From: Sphingorhabdus sp. EL138
Lineage (GTDB): Bacteria > Pseudomonadota > Alphaproteobacteria > Sphingomonadales > Sphingomonadaceae
DNA length: 60,188 nt
Assembly: GCF_945882965.1 (NCBI RefSeq)
Contig: NZ_CAMCWY010000017.1
Location: 1 to 60,188, forward strand
Reading direction: 5' to 3'
The notes under the pieces are model-generated. The model had not been told where the DNA came from and searched no databases. It saw nothing but the letters and a program-made list of their open reading frames with translations. The position numbers were made by a program, and so were the translations under genes. This document shows, one piece after another, positions 17,382 to 25,838 of this stretch; the stretch's first letter is position 1, and each line of letters begins with the position of its first letter.

Positions 17382-18074
17382 TTAACCCTCAAGCTCCAAT
17401 TCACGGCTCAACGTGCCGTGAAAGCCATCGGCAAAGCGCCCCATGCGTGCCTCATATTGGTTCAGCCGGTGTGAGAAGCGGTTATAAGCGATGACCGCAG
17501 GGATTGCGGCGAACAGGCCGATTGCGGTAGCAAACAACGCCTCGGCAATGCCCGGTGCCACAACCGCAAGGCTGGAATTCTGTTCCGCCGCAATCGCCGC
17601 AAAGCTGCGCATGATGCCCCAAACGGTTCCAAACAGGCCAACAAATGGCGCAACCGATCCCGTGGTCGCAAGGAAGTTCAAACGATTGGCAAGACGGTCG
17701 GTTTCTGCGGCAATGGTCGCATCCATTGCGGTGGCAAGCCGCTCGCGCGTTCCGGAACGGTCAATGCTCTTGCCATTGGTCGATAGCCGCCATTCGGCCA
17801 TACCTGCGGCAAACACCTTGGCCACGGGCAATTCATTCTGGCTATGTGTTTTGGCGAACGCCGCGATGTCGGAACTGCCCCAAAATTCGCGCTCAAATGT
17901 GTCGCTCTTCTTGTTAATACCGGACATTTTTACGGTGAAGCTGAGGATGATTGTCCATCCCCAGACGCTGGCCAGCGCGAGGCCAATGATGACCGACTTG
18001 ACCACCAAATCGGCATCCAGAAACAGTTTGATTGGTGAAAAACCCACATTTTGGGTCGCGATGAGCAGGTCCAT
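17382..18074 (-). CDS. tolQ: Tol system inner-membrane channel subunit TolQ
   Basis: 230 residues of the MotA/TolQ/ExbB family, with three membrane segments: one near residues 20-45 and two in the C-terminal half (LNFLATTGSVAPFVGLFGTV, GIAEALFATAIGLFAAIPAV). It forms the proton-driven motor with TolR and TolA. ATG 18074 (MDLLIATQNVGFSP) has AGGAT nearby; upstream codons up to 18167 overlap ybgC and do not resemble the family. It follows ybgC by seven bases. Confidence 0.94.
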   Translation of the reverse strand: MDLLIATQNVGFSPIKLFLDADLVVKSVIIGLALASVWGWTIILSFTVKMSGINKKSDTFEREFWGSSDIAAFAKTHSQNELPVAKVFAAGMAEWRLSTNGKSIDRSGTRERLATAMDATIAAETDRLANRLNFLATTGSVAPFVGLFGTVWGIMRSFAAIAAEQNSSLAVVAPGIAEALFATAIGLFAAIPAVIAYNRFSHRLNQYEARMGRFADGFHGTLSRELELEG

Positions 18075-18081
18075 GAATATC

Positions 18082-18537
18082 CTATTCTGCGTGTCTGTTG
18101 ATAATAGGCTGGAACGCCGCAACCCATTGCGCAGGTTGCCGGCGCGGTTTGCCGTCTGGTGAAACAAAGGCCGCAGTTACCTGGGCCTCGGTTAGTATGT
18201 CGTCGCCGCGCATGACGGTTTGATGAATGTCGCAACTGGCCGCGCGCACCGCTTCGACCGTGCTGATGACCACCAGGGCATCGTCAAAATGCGCAGGGCG
18301 GCGATATTTGATATGCATTTCGGTAACCGCATAGGCGCCTTGGTCCGCCGCATGCACCGTGCGCTGGTCAATGCCAACGCAAGCGAGCATGTCCGAACGC
18401 GCGCGCTCCATGAAGTGCAGATAGCGCGCATGGTAGACGACGCCCGAAAAGTCGGTGTCCTCAAAATAAACCCGCACGGCAAACATGTGCCGCGCGCCGT
18501 CAAAATGGCCATGATAGGGAGTAGGGACGGTCATCAA
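18082..18537 (-). CDS. ybgC: Tol-Pal-associated acyl-CoA thioesterase YbgC
   Basis: 151 residues, hot-dog fold 4-hydroxybenzoyl-CoA thioesterase family. The signature VRVYFEDTDFSGVVYHARYL contains the catalytic Asp, and RARSDMLACVG follows. YbgC hydrolyses acyl-CoA or acyl-ACP in the cytoplasm and is usually the first gene of tol-pal operons, as here. Its exact substrate varies between species. The nearest upstream gene is ruvB, 87 bases away on the same strand. Confidence 0.93.
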   Translation of the reverse strand: MMTVPTPYHGHFDGARHMFAVRVYFEDTDFSGVVYHARYLHFMERARSDMLACVGIDQRTVHAADQGAYAVTEMHIKYRRPAHFDDALVVISTVEAVRAASCDIHQTVMRGDDILTEAQVTAAFVSPDGKPRRQPAQWVAAFQPIINRHAE

Positions 18538-18624
18538 TGAAATGCTTAACCGTTGTGGAGTCCGGCGGGAAGAGTTTTTAGTTTGCGTGAGCTCAATTGG
18601 TCGCCTGAAGGACTCCGCACAACG

Positions 18625-19647
18625 TTACACGTCAAATAATCCGTCTTGTGATCCGGCTGGCGGATTTAGGCCAAGATGCTTCCAGCCCGGCGCATTGAGG
18701 CAACGGCCCCGCGCCGTGCGCGCGATCAGGCCCAATTGCAGCAGATAAGGCTCAACCACATCCTCGATTGTGTCGCGCGGTTCCGATAGGCCAGCGGCAA
18801 GCGCCTCAACGCCAACAGGGCCACCGCGATAGATATCCGCGATCATGTGCAAATAGCGCCGGTCCATCGCATCAAGGCCAAGCGCGTCCACTTCAAGCCG
18901 GTTGAGCGCGCCATCCGCAATTTTGGCGGTGACGACGGGCTCGCCTGCCACATTGGCAAAGTCGCGCACGCGGCGGAGCAAGCGTCCGGCAATACGCGGG
19001 GTGCCGCGCGCTCGCTTGGCAATCTCGTTCGCGCCATCGGGGGCAATGCCCAGATCCAGCAACCGCGCCGCGCGGGTGACAACCAGTTCAAGCTCTGCAT
19101 GCGTGTAAAAATTGAGCCGAACCGGAATGCCGAAGCGGTCGCGCAATGGCGTGGTCAGCAACCCTTGCCGCGTGGTTGCGCCAACAAGGGTGAACGCCGG
19201 CAAATCGATGCGCACAGACCGCGCCGACGGGCCTTCGCCGATCATGATATCCAGCGCACGGTCCTCCATTGCGGGATACAGAATTTCCTCGACCACGGGG
19301 CTTAAGCGGTGGATCTCGTCAATGAACAGGACGTCGCCATCTTCCAAATTGGTCAACAACGCCGCCAAGTCACCCGATTTGGCGATGACGGGGCCGGACG
19401 TCGCGCGGAAACCCACGCCCATTTCCTTTGCGACAATCTGCGCCAATGTTGTCTTGCCAAGCCCTGGGGGTCCAAAGAACAGCACATGGTCCAATGGCTG
19501 CCCACGACCCTTTGCCGCCTCAATAAACACCCGCAAATTGTCCCGCGCCGCAGCCTGACCGATGAACTCGGCAAGCGTTTTGGGCCGCAAGGCGGCGTCG
19601 ATATCTTCTGGCCGCTTGTCCGGCGTGGTGAGGCGGTCGTCGCTCAC
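18625..19647 (-). CDS. ruvB: Holliday junction branch-migration ATPase RuvB
   Basis: 340 residues, AAA+ ATPase with Walker [13 protein letters not shown], Walker [13 protein letters not shown], a sensor region [19 protein letters not shown] and the C-terminal winged helix ending in [14 protein letters not shown]. RuvB drives branch migration of Holliday junctions on RuvA. ATG overlaps the ruvA stop by four bases, giving translational coupling. It is controlled together with ruvA through the LexA box at 20296. Confidence 0.97.
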   Translation of the reverse strand: MSDDRLTTPDKRPEDIDAALRPKTLAEFIGQAAARDNLRVFIEAAKGRGQPLDHVLFFGPPGLGKTTLAQIVAKEMGVGFRATSGPVIAKSGDLAALLTNLEDGDVLFIDEIHRLSPVVEEILYPAMEDRALDIMIGEGPSARSVRIDLPAFTLVGATTRQGLLTTPLRDRFGIPVRLNFYTHAELELVVTRAARLLDLGIAPDGANEIAKRARGTPRIAGRLLRRVRDFANVAGEPVVTAKIADGALNRLEVDALGLDAMDRRYLHMIADIYRGGPVGVEALAAGLSEPRDTIEDVVEPYLLQLGLIARTARGRCLNAPGWKHLGLNPPAGSQDGLFDV

Positions 19648-20252
19648 CGCGACGCCCTCTTCAACGCCAGTCGGACCAATGCATCAAGCGTGGCATCGGG
19701 GCCCAATTCTTCGACAGCCAGCGCCACGGCGCCCCCCGCCTCGCCGGGCTTGAAGCCCAGATTGCCGAGCGCCGACATTGCGTCTTGTGCGTGGTTGCCA
19801 GCCGCGGCACCTGTTGCCATCAGCTTCGCGCCGCCGCCGATGCCCGCGAGTGCGCCGACCTTATCCTTCAATTCATTGACGATGCGGCTGGCAAGTTTCG
19901 GGCCAACACCATTGGCGCGCGAGACCATCGCCGCGTCACCGCTGCCGATGGCGAGGGCCAAGTCCTGAGGTTCAATCGCGGACAATATCGCCAGCCCGAC
20001 CTTGCCGCCTACACCCTGCACGCCCGTCAGCAAGCGGAACCAGTCGCGTTCTTCGCGCGTGGCAAAGCCGATGAGGCGCATGTCGTTTTCCGACACCTGC
20101 ATTTCGGTAAAGACGGTGGCAAAATCATCCGTCTTGCCCAATGCCGATAATGTCCGCGCGCTGGCCTGCACCAGATAGCCAACGCCATTGACGTCGATTA
20201 CCAGATGGTCAACGCCCGTTTCGTCAATGCGGCCATATAGCTTTGCAATCAT
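19644..20252 (-). CDS. ruvA: Holliday junction recognition protein RuvA
   Basis: 202 residues. An N-terminal OB-fold ([13 protein letters not shown]) is followed by tandem HhH motifs ([40 protein letters not shown]) and a C-terminal RuvB-binding helical domain. It binds four-way junctions and loads RuvB. An 84-base gap with a LexA box separates it from ruvC, so ruvAB has its own damage-inducible promoter region although ruvC lies upstream on the same strand. Confidence 0.96.
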   Translation of the reverse strand: MIAKLYGRIDETGVDHLVIDVNGVGYLVQASARTLSALGKTDDFATVFTEMQVSENDMRLIGFATREERDWFRLLTGVQGVGGKVGLAILSAIEPQDLALAIGSGDAAMVSRANGVGPKLASRIVNELKDKVGALAGIGGGAKLMATGAAAGNHAQDAMSALGNLGFKPGEAGGAVALAVEELGPDATLDALVRLALKRASR

Positions 20253-20295
20253 TCTCGCGGGTTAGCTGTTCGTTACCAAATCGGCAAGCAAAAGA

Positions 20296-20310
20296 GAACA
20301 TCGTGGGAAC
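20296..20310 (-). promoter_or_regulatory. LexA (SOS) box upstream of ruvAB
   Basis: The plus strand reads GAAC-N7-GAAC, the exact reverse complement of the alphaproteobacterial LexA site GTTC-N7-GTTC. It lies 44 bases upstream of the ruvA start in the only sizeable gap of the ruvCAB cluster. The position is right for repression of ruvAB. Confidence 0.82.
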
Positions 20311-20336
20311 AGGGGCAGCAAATCTGCGTGAACCCA

Positions 20337-20807
20337 TTAACCCCTGATATGATGCGCATGGGTGATGGCCACCGCCAACGCGTCCGCCGCATCCTGCCCC
20401 GCAAGTTTTAACCCCGGGAGCAGTATGCGGAGCATCGCCTGCACCTGCTCCTTTTCCGCCTTGCCCGTGCCAACAACGGATTTCTTCACCAACCGCGCGG
20501 CATATTCGGTTACGGGCGTGTGGTTGCGCGCTGCACCCAAAAGCACCACGCCACGCGCTTGCCCAAGCTTCAGCGTCGATTGCGGGTTTTTGTTGACGAA
20601 CACTTCTTCGACCGCGGCATAATCGGGACGAAAATGGTCAAGTACGGCCCGCAGTTTCTCGTCGAGCATCACCAGCCGGCTCGCCAATGGCATTTTGGCG
20701 TCGGTTTCAATTTCACCATTGTCGATATGCGACAGGCGGTTGCCTTCCTTACGGATGACACCCCAGCCAGTGGTCCCAAGGCCGGGGTCGAGACCCAAAA
20801 TAATCAT
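20337..20807 (-). CDS. ruvC: Holliday junction resolvase RuvC
   Basis: 156 residues. It has the first catalytic acid in [17 protein letters not shown], the second in [20 protein letters not shown], and the C-terminal pair in [16 protein letters not shown]. It is an RNase H-fold nuclease that cuts Holliday junctions. It follows yebC by 10 bases; the LexA box lies downstream of it, so ruvC may not be SOS-controlled by that site. Confidence 0.96.
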   Translation of the reverse strand: MIILGLDPGLGTTGWGVIRKEGNRLSHIDNGEIETDAKMPLASRLVMLDEKLRAVLDHFRPDYAAVEEVFVNKNPQSTLKLGQARGVVLLGAARNHTPVTEYAARLVKKSVVGTGKAEKEQVQAMLRILLPGLKLAGQDAADALAVAITHAHHIRG

Positions 20808-20817
20808 GACGACATCA

Positions 20818-21561
20818 TCATCCCAGCTTCGCCATCACCTCGTCGGACACATCGAAATTACCCCAGACGGTCTGAACATCGTCGTCGTCTTCCAAAGCGT
20901 CGATCATTTTTAGCAGGGTAGCGGCATTGGCTTCGTCCACCTCGACCAGAACTTGCGGTTTCCACGCAAGCTTCGCGCTTTCGGCCTCGCCAAGCGTCGC
21001 CTCGAGCGCCTTGGCGACTTCATGCAGGCTATCCATCGCGGTCCAGATGCTGTGTTCGTCTTCGCTTGATTCCACATCTTCCGCGCCGGCTTCCAACGCG
21101 GCTTCAAACACGCTGTCGGCGTCGCCTGCATTGATCGAATAGGTGATTAGGCCCATCCGGTCGAACCCATGGCTCACCGCGCCCGATGCGCCAAGATTGC
21201 CGCCATTTTTGCTAAATGCCGTGCGCACATTGGTCGCGGTGCGGTTACGGTTGTCGGTCAATGCCTCAACGATGATCGCAACGCCGCCGGGGCCATAGCC
21301 TTCATAGCGCATTTCATCGTAGCTTTCCGCGTCGCCGCCTGCTGCCTTGTCGATCGCACGCTGGATATTATCCTTGGGCATAGATTGCGCCTTGGCTGCG
21401 TTGACGGCAAGGCGCAGACGCGGGTTCATGTCGGGATCGGGCATGCCCATTTTCGCCGCAACGGTTATTTCGCGCGAAAGTTTGGAAAACTGCGCCGAAC
21501 GTTTCTTGTCCTGCGCACCTTTACGATGCTGGATATTCTTGAATTTGCTATGGCCTGCCAT
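20818..21561 (-). CDS. YebC/PmpR family protein
   Basis: 247 residues. The start [20 protein letters not shown], then the [20 protein letters not shown] region and a C-terminal [20 protein letters not shown] are characteristic of the YebC/TACO1 family. Members have been described as transcriptional regulators and, more recently, as factors helping ribosomes through difficult proline-rich stretches. Genes next to ruvCAB, as here, are usually the YebC type. The protein is cytoplasmic. The cell role in this organism is not visible from sequence. Confidence 0.94.
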   Translation of the reverse strand: MAGHSKFKNIQHRKGAQDKKRSAQFSKLSREITVAAKMGMPDPDMNPRLRLAVNAAKAQSMPKDNIQRAIDKAAGGDAESYDEMRYEGYGPGGVAIIVEALTDNRNRTATNVRTAFSKNGGNLGASGAVSHGFDRMGLITYSINAGDADSVFEAALEAGAEDVESSEDEHSIWTAMDSLHEVAKALEATLGEAESAKLAWKPQVLVEVDEANAATLLKMIDALEDDDDVQTVWGNFDVSDEVMAKLG

Positions 21562-21735
21562 GGCTCTGCTCTTCTCTGGCTAAAGGATAGGATACCGCGC
21601 CCTTACATCAGGCGCACGCCATTGGGCAAGCCATGTGCTTTAACGCAACTCCACCGAAGTCGCTGACGACGTTGCCATCGTCATTTATCCGTCGTCAGGT
21701 CCTGATCAAGACGGCGACGGGGTACTGCTGCGGCG

Positions 21736-21978
21736 TTACGCGAGGCCAAGAGCCGATTTATAGGTGTCGAGGATTGCTTCCATTTCCTGACGATCGTCTT
21801 GGGTCATTTTGCGTAAACGCACGATCTGGCGCATGATTTTCGCATCATAGCCTTGGCTCTTGGCTTCGGAATACACATCGCGGATGTCGTCGGCGATGCC
21901 CTTTTTCTCTTCTTCCAGACGCTCGATGCGCTCAATGAAAAGACGCAGTTGATCGGCTGCGATATTGCCTTCGGCCAT
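21736..21978 (-). CDS. GapR-like nucleoid-associated protein (DUF2312)
   Basis: 80 residues: a long coiled-coil segment ([40 protein letters not shown]) followed by [20 protein letters not shown]. This is the full DUF2312 family, whose Caulobacter member GapR binds AT-rich and overtwisted DNA ahead of replication forks. Length and motif order match the family. It is a single-gene unit on the minus strand. Confidence 0.92.
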   Translation of the reverse strand: MAEGNIAADQLRLFIERIERLEEEKKGIADDIRDVYSEAKSQGYDAKIMRQIVRLRKMTQDDRQEMEAILDTYKSALGLA

Positions 21979-22036
21979 TATATTCTCCCTGTGGTGTTGG
22001 TTGGGGGCAGAGGCCCCGAATCAAGATGACAGCGCC

Positions 22037-22339
22037 TTAATGCGAAGGGGCGTTTTTCGCCACGCTTTCCTGCATGCGTTGCAATTGCGCGGGCGTTGCT
22101 TCGCTTTGATATTTTGCTTTCCATTCCGACGCTGGCATGCCGTGGATCAGCGTGCGCGCTTCATCCTTGGTTAGCTGTCCGTCGGCTTCCATCACCCAGT
22201 CGGCCAGGCAATTGCGGCAAAATCCGGCTAGGCCCATCAAATCGATGTTCTGCGCATCATGCCGGTGTTGCAGATGTGCGACGAGGCGGCGAAATGCCGC
22301 GGCGGCGGCGGCGTCTGAAATGTGCGTGTCCTGTTGCAT
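22037..22339 (-). CDS. DUF1244 family protein
   Basis: 100 residues. The core HRHDAQNIDLMGLAGFCRNC LADW followed by EARTLIHGMPASEWKAKYQ is the DUF1244 signature, with a CxxC-like FCRNC. The family is small, cytoplasmic and widespread in alphaproteobacteria; its function is unknown. It is divergent from pyk with about 80 bases between starts. Confidence 0.88.
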   Translation of the reverse strand: MQQDTHISDAAAAAAFRRLVAHLQHRHDAQNIDLMGLAGFCRNCLADWVMEADGQLTKDEARTLIHGMPASEWKAKYQSEATPAQLQRMQESVAKNAPSH

Positions 22340-22419
22340 AGCTATGCGCCCTTTCCGTTGTTGATGTGCCGCGTTATGGGGAAGGTGAACGTCAAAATCC
22401 AGATCGCGGAGCCAATTTC

Positions 22420-23868
22420 ATGCAATATCATAAGCCACGCATGCGCAAGGTCCGCATATTGGCGACATTGGGCCCAGCGAGTGACACGCCAGAAATGATC
22501 GAAAAGCTTTTCCGTGCAGGCGCAGATGCTTTCCGCGTCAATATGAGCCATGGCGAGCAAGCCGATAAAGCGCAGCTGATTGCCAATATCCGCGCGCTGG
22601 AAAAGGCGTATAACCGGCCGACAACCATATTGGTTGATCTACAAGGCCCCAAATTGCGCGTGGGAAGCTTTGCCGAGGGCAAGGTTGAACTGCACACGGG
22701 CGACAGCTTCCGATTGGATACGGACCCGACGCTGGGGGATGCGCACCGCGTACATCTGCCGCACCCCGAAATTTTCGCAGCGTTGGAAGTGCATGCACGG
22801 CTGTTGCTTGACGATGGCAAGCTTGTGTTGCGGGTGACCGAGATTGGCCCCGACCATATTGTAACGAAGGTCGAGGTTGGCGGGACGTTGTCGAACCGCA
22901 AGGGCCTTAATGTTCCGGACGTTGTGATCCCGATTGCCGCGTTGACCGAAAAGGATCGCTCGGACCTCGCTTTTGCCTTGGAGCAGGGGGTGGACTGGGT
23001 CGCCATGTCCTTTGTCCAACGGCCAGAAGATGTCGCCGAAGGCAAGAAGCTGATTGGCAATAAGGCGGCTTTGCTGGCCAAGATCGAGAAGCCTGCCGCC
23101 ATCGGGCGGTTGGAAGAAATCATTGAATTGGCCGACGGCGTGATGGTCGCGCGCGGCGACCTTGGTGTGGAAATGCGCCCTGAACAAGTGCCGCCCTTGC
23201 AGAAGAAGATTGTGTCGACCGCGCGGCGCATGGGTAAGCCGGTGGTCGTGGCAACGCAAATGCTGGAATCGATGATCGTCTCGCCATCCCCCACCCGCGC
23301 CGAGGTTTCGGACGTTGCCACGGCAATTTACGACGGCGCAGATGCCGTGATGCTGTCTGCGGAAACTGCGGCCGGGGCGTGGCCGATTGAGGCGGTGTCG
23401 ATCATGGACCGAATCGCGCAAGAGGTTGAAGGCGACCCTGATTTCTTCAAGCGCATCCATTTTACCGAAACACCAGCAGATGGCACCACCGCCGATGCCT
23501 TGGCCGAGGCCAGCGGGCGGATTGTCGACATGGTTGAAACCAGCGCGATCGTCTGCTTCACCTCATCGGGCTCCACTGCGCGCCGGATATCGCGCGAACG
23601 TCCTTCTGTGCCGCTTCTTGTATTGACGGCAAGTCAGTCGACCGCGCGCCGTCTTGGCTTATTGTGGGGTGCCTTTGCCGTGCGGACCAAGGACATTGGG
23701 TCGTTTGAGGAAATGGTCGCCAAGGGTAAGCGCATGGCGCTGCGCTATCATTTGGGTGTTGCAGGTGGCCGCATCATTATTATGGCAGGCGTGCCTTTCG
23801 GGACGCCGGGATCAACCAATATGCTGCATATCGTGCGCCTGACAGGTGACGAATTGAAGAACCATTAA
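22420..23868 (+). CDS. pyk: Pyruvate kinase
   Basis: About 482 residues. The N-terminal strand VRILATLGPASDTPEMIEKL, the active-site segment RVNMSHGEQADKA, the family signature IEKPAAIGRLEEIIELADGV MVARGDLG and the loop KPVVVATQMLESMI are all present. It converts phosphoenolpyruvate and ADP to pyruvate and ATP in the last step of glycolysis. The C-terminal allosteric domain is complete. ATG 22420 has GGAG about 10 bases upstream; the reading frame also opens earlier at 22366, and MRKVRIL at 22441 is another possible start. Confidence 0.96.
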   Translation: MQYHKPRMRKVRILATLGPASDTPEMIEKLFRAGADAFRVNMSHGEQADKAQLIANIRALEKAYNRPTTILVDLQGPKLRVGSFAEGKVELHTGDSFRLDTDPTLGDAHRVHLPHPEIFAALEVHARLLLDDGKLVLRVTEIGPDHIVTKVEVGGTLSNRKGLNVPDVVIPIAALTEKDRSDLAFALEQGVDWVAMSFVQRPEDVAEGKKLIGNKAALLAKIEKPAAIGRLEEIIELADGVMVARGDLGVEMRPEQVPPLQKKIVSTARRMGKPVVVATQMLESMIVSPSPTRAEVSDVATAIYDGADAVMLSAETAAGAWPIEAVSIMDRIAQEVEGDPDFFKRIHFTETPADGTTADALAEASGRIVDMVETSAIVCFTSSGSTARRISRERPSVPLLVLTASQSTARRLGLLWGAFAVRTKDIGSFEEMVAKGKRMALRYHLGVAGGRIIIMAGVPFGTPGSTNMLHIVRLTGDELKNH

Positions 23869-23883
23869 GACTGTGCGACTTGG

Positions 23884-24912
23884 CTAAGGCAACAAAAGGC
23901 TGCTGTCGCCATAGCTATAGAACCGATATTCGTTGGCGATCGCATGCGCATAAGCCGCTTGCATCGTCTCGCGGCCCATCAACGCGCTGACCAGCATGAA
24001 CAGCGTTGATTTCGGCAGATGGAAATTGGTCATCAGGCCGCCAATCGTCTTGAATCGGTAACCCGGTGTGATGAAAATGTCGGTGTCGCCTTCAAAGGGG
24101 TGCACGACGCCCTGTGCATCCGCTGCGCTCTCAACCAGACGGAGCGACGTTGTGCCAACCGCGATCAAGCGCCCGCCAGTTGCGCGTAAATTGTTCAACC
24201 GATTGGCCGTTTCGGCGTCAATGCTGCCCCATTCGCTATGCATCCGATGTGCGTCAGTGTCGTCGGCCTTAACGGGCAGGAATGTGCCCGCACCCACATG
24301 CAGCGTTAGCGTCGCCGTTTCGATACCTGCCGCTTGGACCGCGTGCATCAATGCCGGCGTGAAGTGCAAAGAGGCCGTGGGCGCGGCAACGGCGCCATCC
24401 TTTTGCGCGAACATCGTCTGATAATCTTGCGCATCGCGTGCGTCGGTCGGGCGCTTGCCCGCAATATAGGGCGGTAAAGGCATAGTCCCTGCACGTTGGA
24501 GCAAGATTTCGACAGGTTCATCGCCTTCGAAATACAGCGTGAAGCTGCCGTCGTCATGGCGTTCTTCGGCCGTCGCGCTAACGCCATGACCAAACTCAAC
24601 GCTGTCACCGGGGTGCAAGCGTTTGGCGTTGCGGATAAAGGCTTGCCAGCGGCGCAAGTCGATCCTTTTGTGCAGCGTTGCACCGATGGTCGCATCCCCG
24701 CGCCGTCCCTGAAGCTGCGCCGGAATAACCCGCGTATCGTTGAAGATGAGGCAATCGCCCTTGCGCAACATTGCCGGCAGGTCACGTACGGTCTGGTCGT
24801 TTAGGTCGCCCCCAGCGCCAACGCGCAGCATTCGCGCCGAATCCCGGGGCGCAACAGGGCGCAGGGCAATCCGCTCGGGCGGAAGCTCGAAATCAAATAA
24901 ATCAACACGCAT
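23884..24912 (-). CDS. queA: S-adenosylmethionine:tRNA ribosyltransferase-isomerase
   Basis: 342 residues. It opens [19 protein letters not shown] and contains [44 protein letters not shown] and the C-terminal [20 protein letters not shown]. These are the conserved blocks of QueA, which transfers the ribosyl part of SAM to preQ1-tRNA in queuosine synthesis. The length is normal. A secreted cyclophilin lies 16 bases upstream on the same strand; the convergent neighbour is pyk. Confidence 0.96.
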   Translation of the reverse strand: MRVDLFDFELPPERIALRPVAPRDSARMLRVGAGGDLNDQTVRDLPAMLRKGDCLIFNDTRVIPAQLQGRRGDATIGATLHKRIDLRRWQAFIRNAKRLHPGDSVEFGHGVSATAEERHDDGSFTLYFEGDEPVEILLQRAGTMPLPPYIAGKRPTDARDAQDYQTMFAQKDGAVAAPTASLHFTPALMHAVQAAGIETATLTLHVGAGTFLPVKADDTDAHRMHSEWGSIDAETANRLNNLRATGGRLIAVGTTSLRLVESAADAQGVVHPFEGDTDIFITPGYRFKTIGGLMTNFHLPKSTLFMLVSALMGRETMQAAYAHAIANEYRFYSYGDSSLLLP

Positions 24913-24928
24913 GGAACGCAGGGTCCGA

Positions 24929-25588
24929 TTAATTGCCGCCCAGCTGGTCTAAGGTAATCGCCGCCTCAGGCACCACGGCAGCGACCGGCGCAGCAAAGGC
25001 CGGCGCCGCGACATTATCAGACGCTATTGATGCTTGAATGACTGTGCTTGGGTTCACTGGCGGCTCACCGCGCTCAATCGCGTCCACAAACTGCATGCCC
25101 GAGGTTACACGGCCAAAGGCGGTGTATTTTTTATCAAGGCTGAAGCGGGGTTGGAAGCAAATGAAGAACTGGCTGTTGGCTGTGTCGGGTTCATTCGTGC
25201 GCGCCATCGAGACGGTGCCGCGCAAATGCGGGGTGTCGTTAAATTCTGCCTTAAGGTCGGGAAGCTCGGATCCACCCTGGCCAGTACCCTTGGGATCACC
25301 CGTTTGCGCCATGAAGCCATCGATCACCCGGTGAAAAATAACGCCGTTATAAAAGCCTAGCCGTGTCAATGTCTTGATGCGCTCGACATGCGCCGGGGCG
25401 ACAGCGGGAAACATTTGAATGGTCACCCGGCCGCCGGTGGACAAATCTAGCACCAGCATGTTTTCTAGATCCGGCGCAGTTGGCGCTGATACGGGCGCGG
25501 TAGTTTGCGCCATGGCCGGAGACAGCGCCGCAGCAACGATGCCGAGCAAGAGAATAGTCAGCTTTGAAAATACCGAACGAAGGGACAT
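24929..25588 (-). CDS. Periplasmic cyclophilin-type peptidyl-prolyl isomerase
   Basis: 219 residues with the signal peptide [20 protein letters not shown] followed by ALSPAMAQ, then a cyclophilin domain. Catalytic and binding residues are visible in [40 protein letters not shown] and [12 protein letters not shown]. It catalyses proline isomerisation in exported proteins. An Ala/Pro/Val-rich C-terminal tail after the domain is unusual but not informative. It probably shares a transcript with queA. Confidence 0.92.
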   Translation of the reverse strand: MSLRSVFSKLTILLLGIVAAALSPAMAQTTAPVSAPTAPDLENMLVLDLSTGGRVTIQMFPAVAPAHVERIKTLTRLGFYNGVIFHRVIDGFMAQTGDPKGTGQGGSELPDLKAEFNDTPHLRGTVSMARTNEPDTANSQFFICFQPRFSLDKKYTAFGRVTSGMQFVDAIERGEPPVNPSTVIQASIASDNVAAPAFAAPVAAVVPEAAITLDQLGGN

Positions 25589-25819
25589 GAATTGCGTGCC
25601 TCAGAGAACTGGATGACTATCCTTTAACCAACGACGCTGTCGCTGTCATGAACCATTTTCAGTGGCGTGCGAGTGCTACGGCAAACGGCATCGAATACGC
25701 ACCAAATCCACTGTAGTATAAAGGCAACATTCGTTAAATAAATTTCTAATATCGCTTCAGATTGTTGCGCAAGCTAGGAACATTTGATCCACCAAAGGCA
25801 CCCACCAAATAAAAGCTTA

Positions 25820-25838
25820 AAGTTCAAACCTTGAACTT
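25820..25838 (-). terminator. Possible clpB terminator hairpin overlapping the stop codon
   Basis: A perfect 8-bp inverted repeat, AAGTTCAA/TTGAACTT with a 3-nt loop, includes the last clpB codons and stop. On the minus strand a T-rich stretch (CTTTTATTT) follows. The stem is AT-rich, so strength is doubtful. Confidence 0.4.

Noticed and set aside
22428-23321. Minus-strand frame of 297 codons
   Set aside because: It is antisense to pyk, with Ser/Thr/Pro-rich composition and no family similarity.
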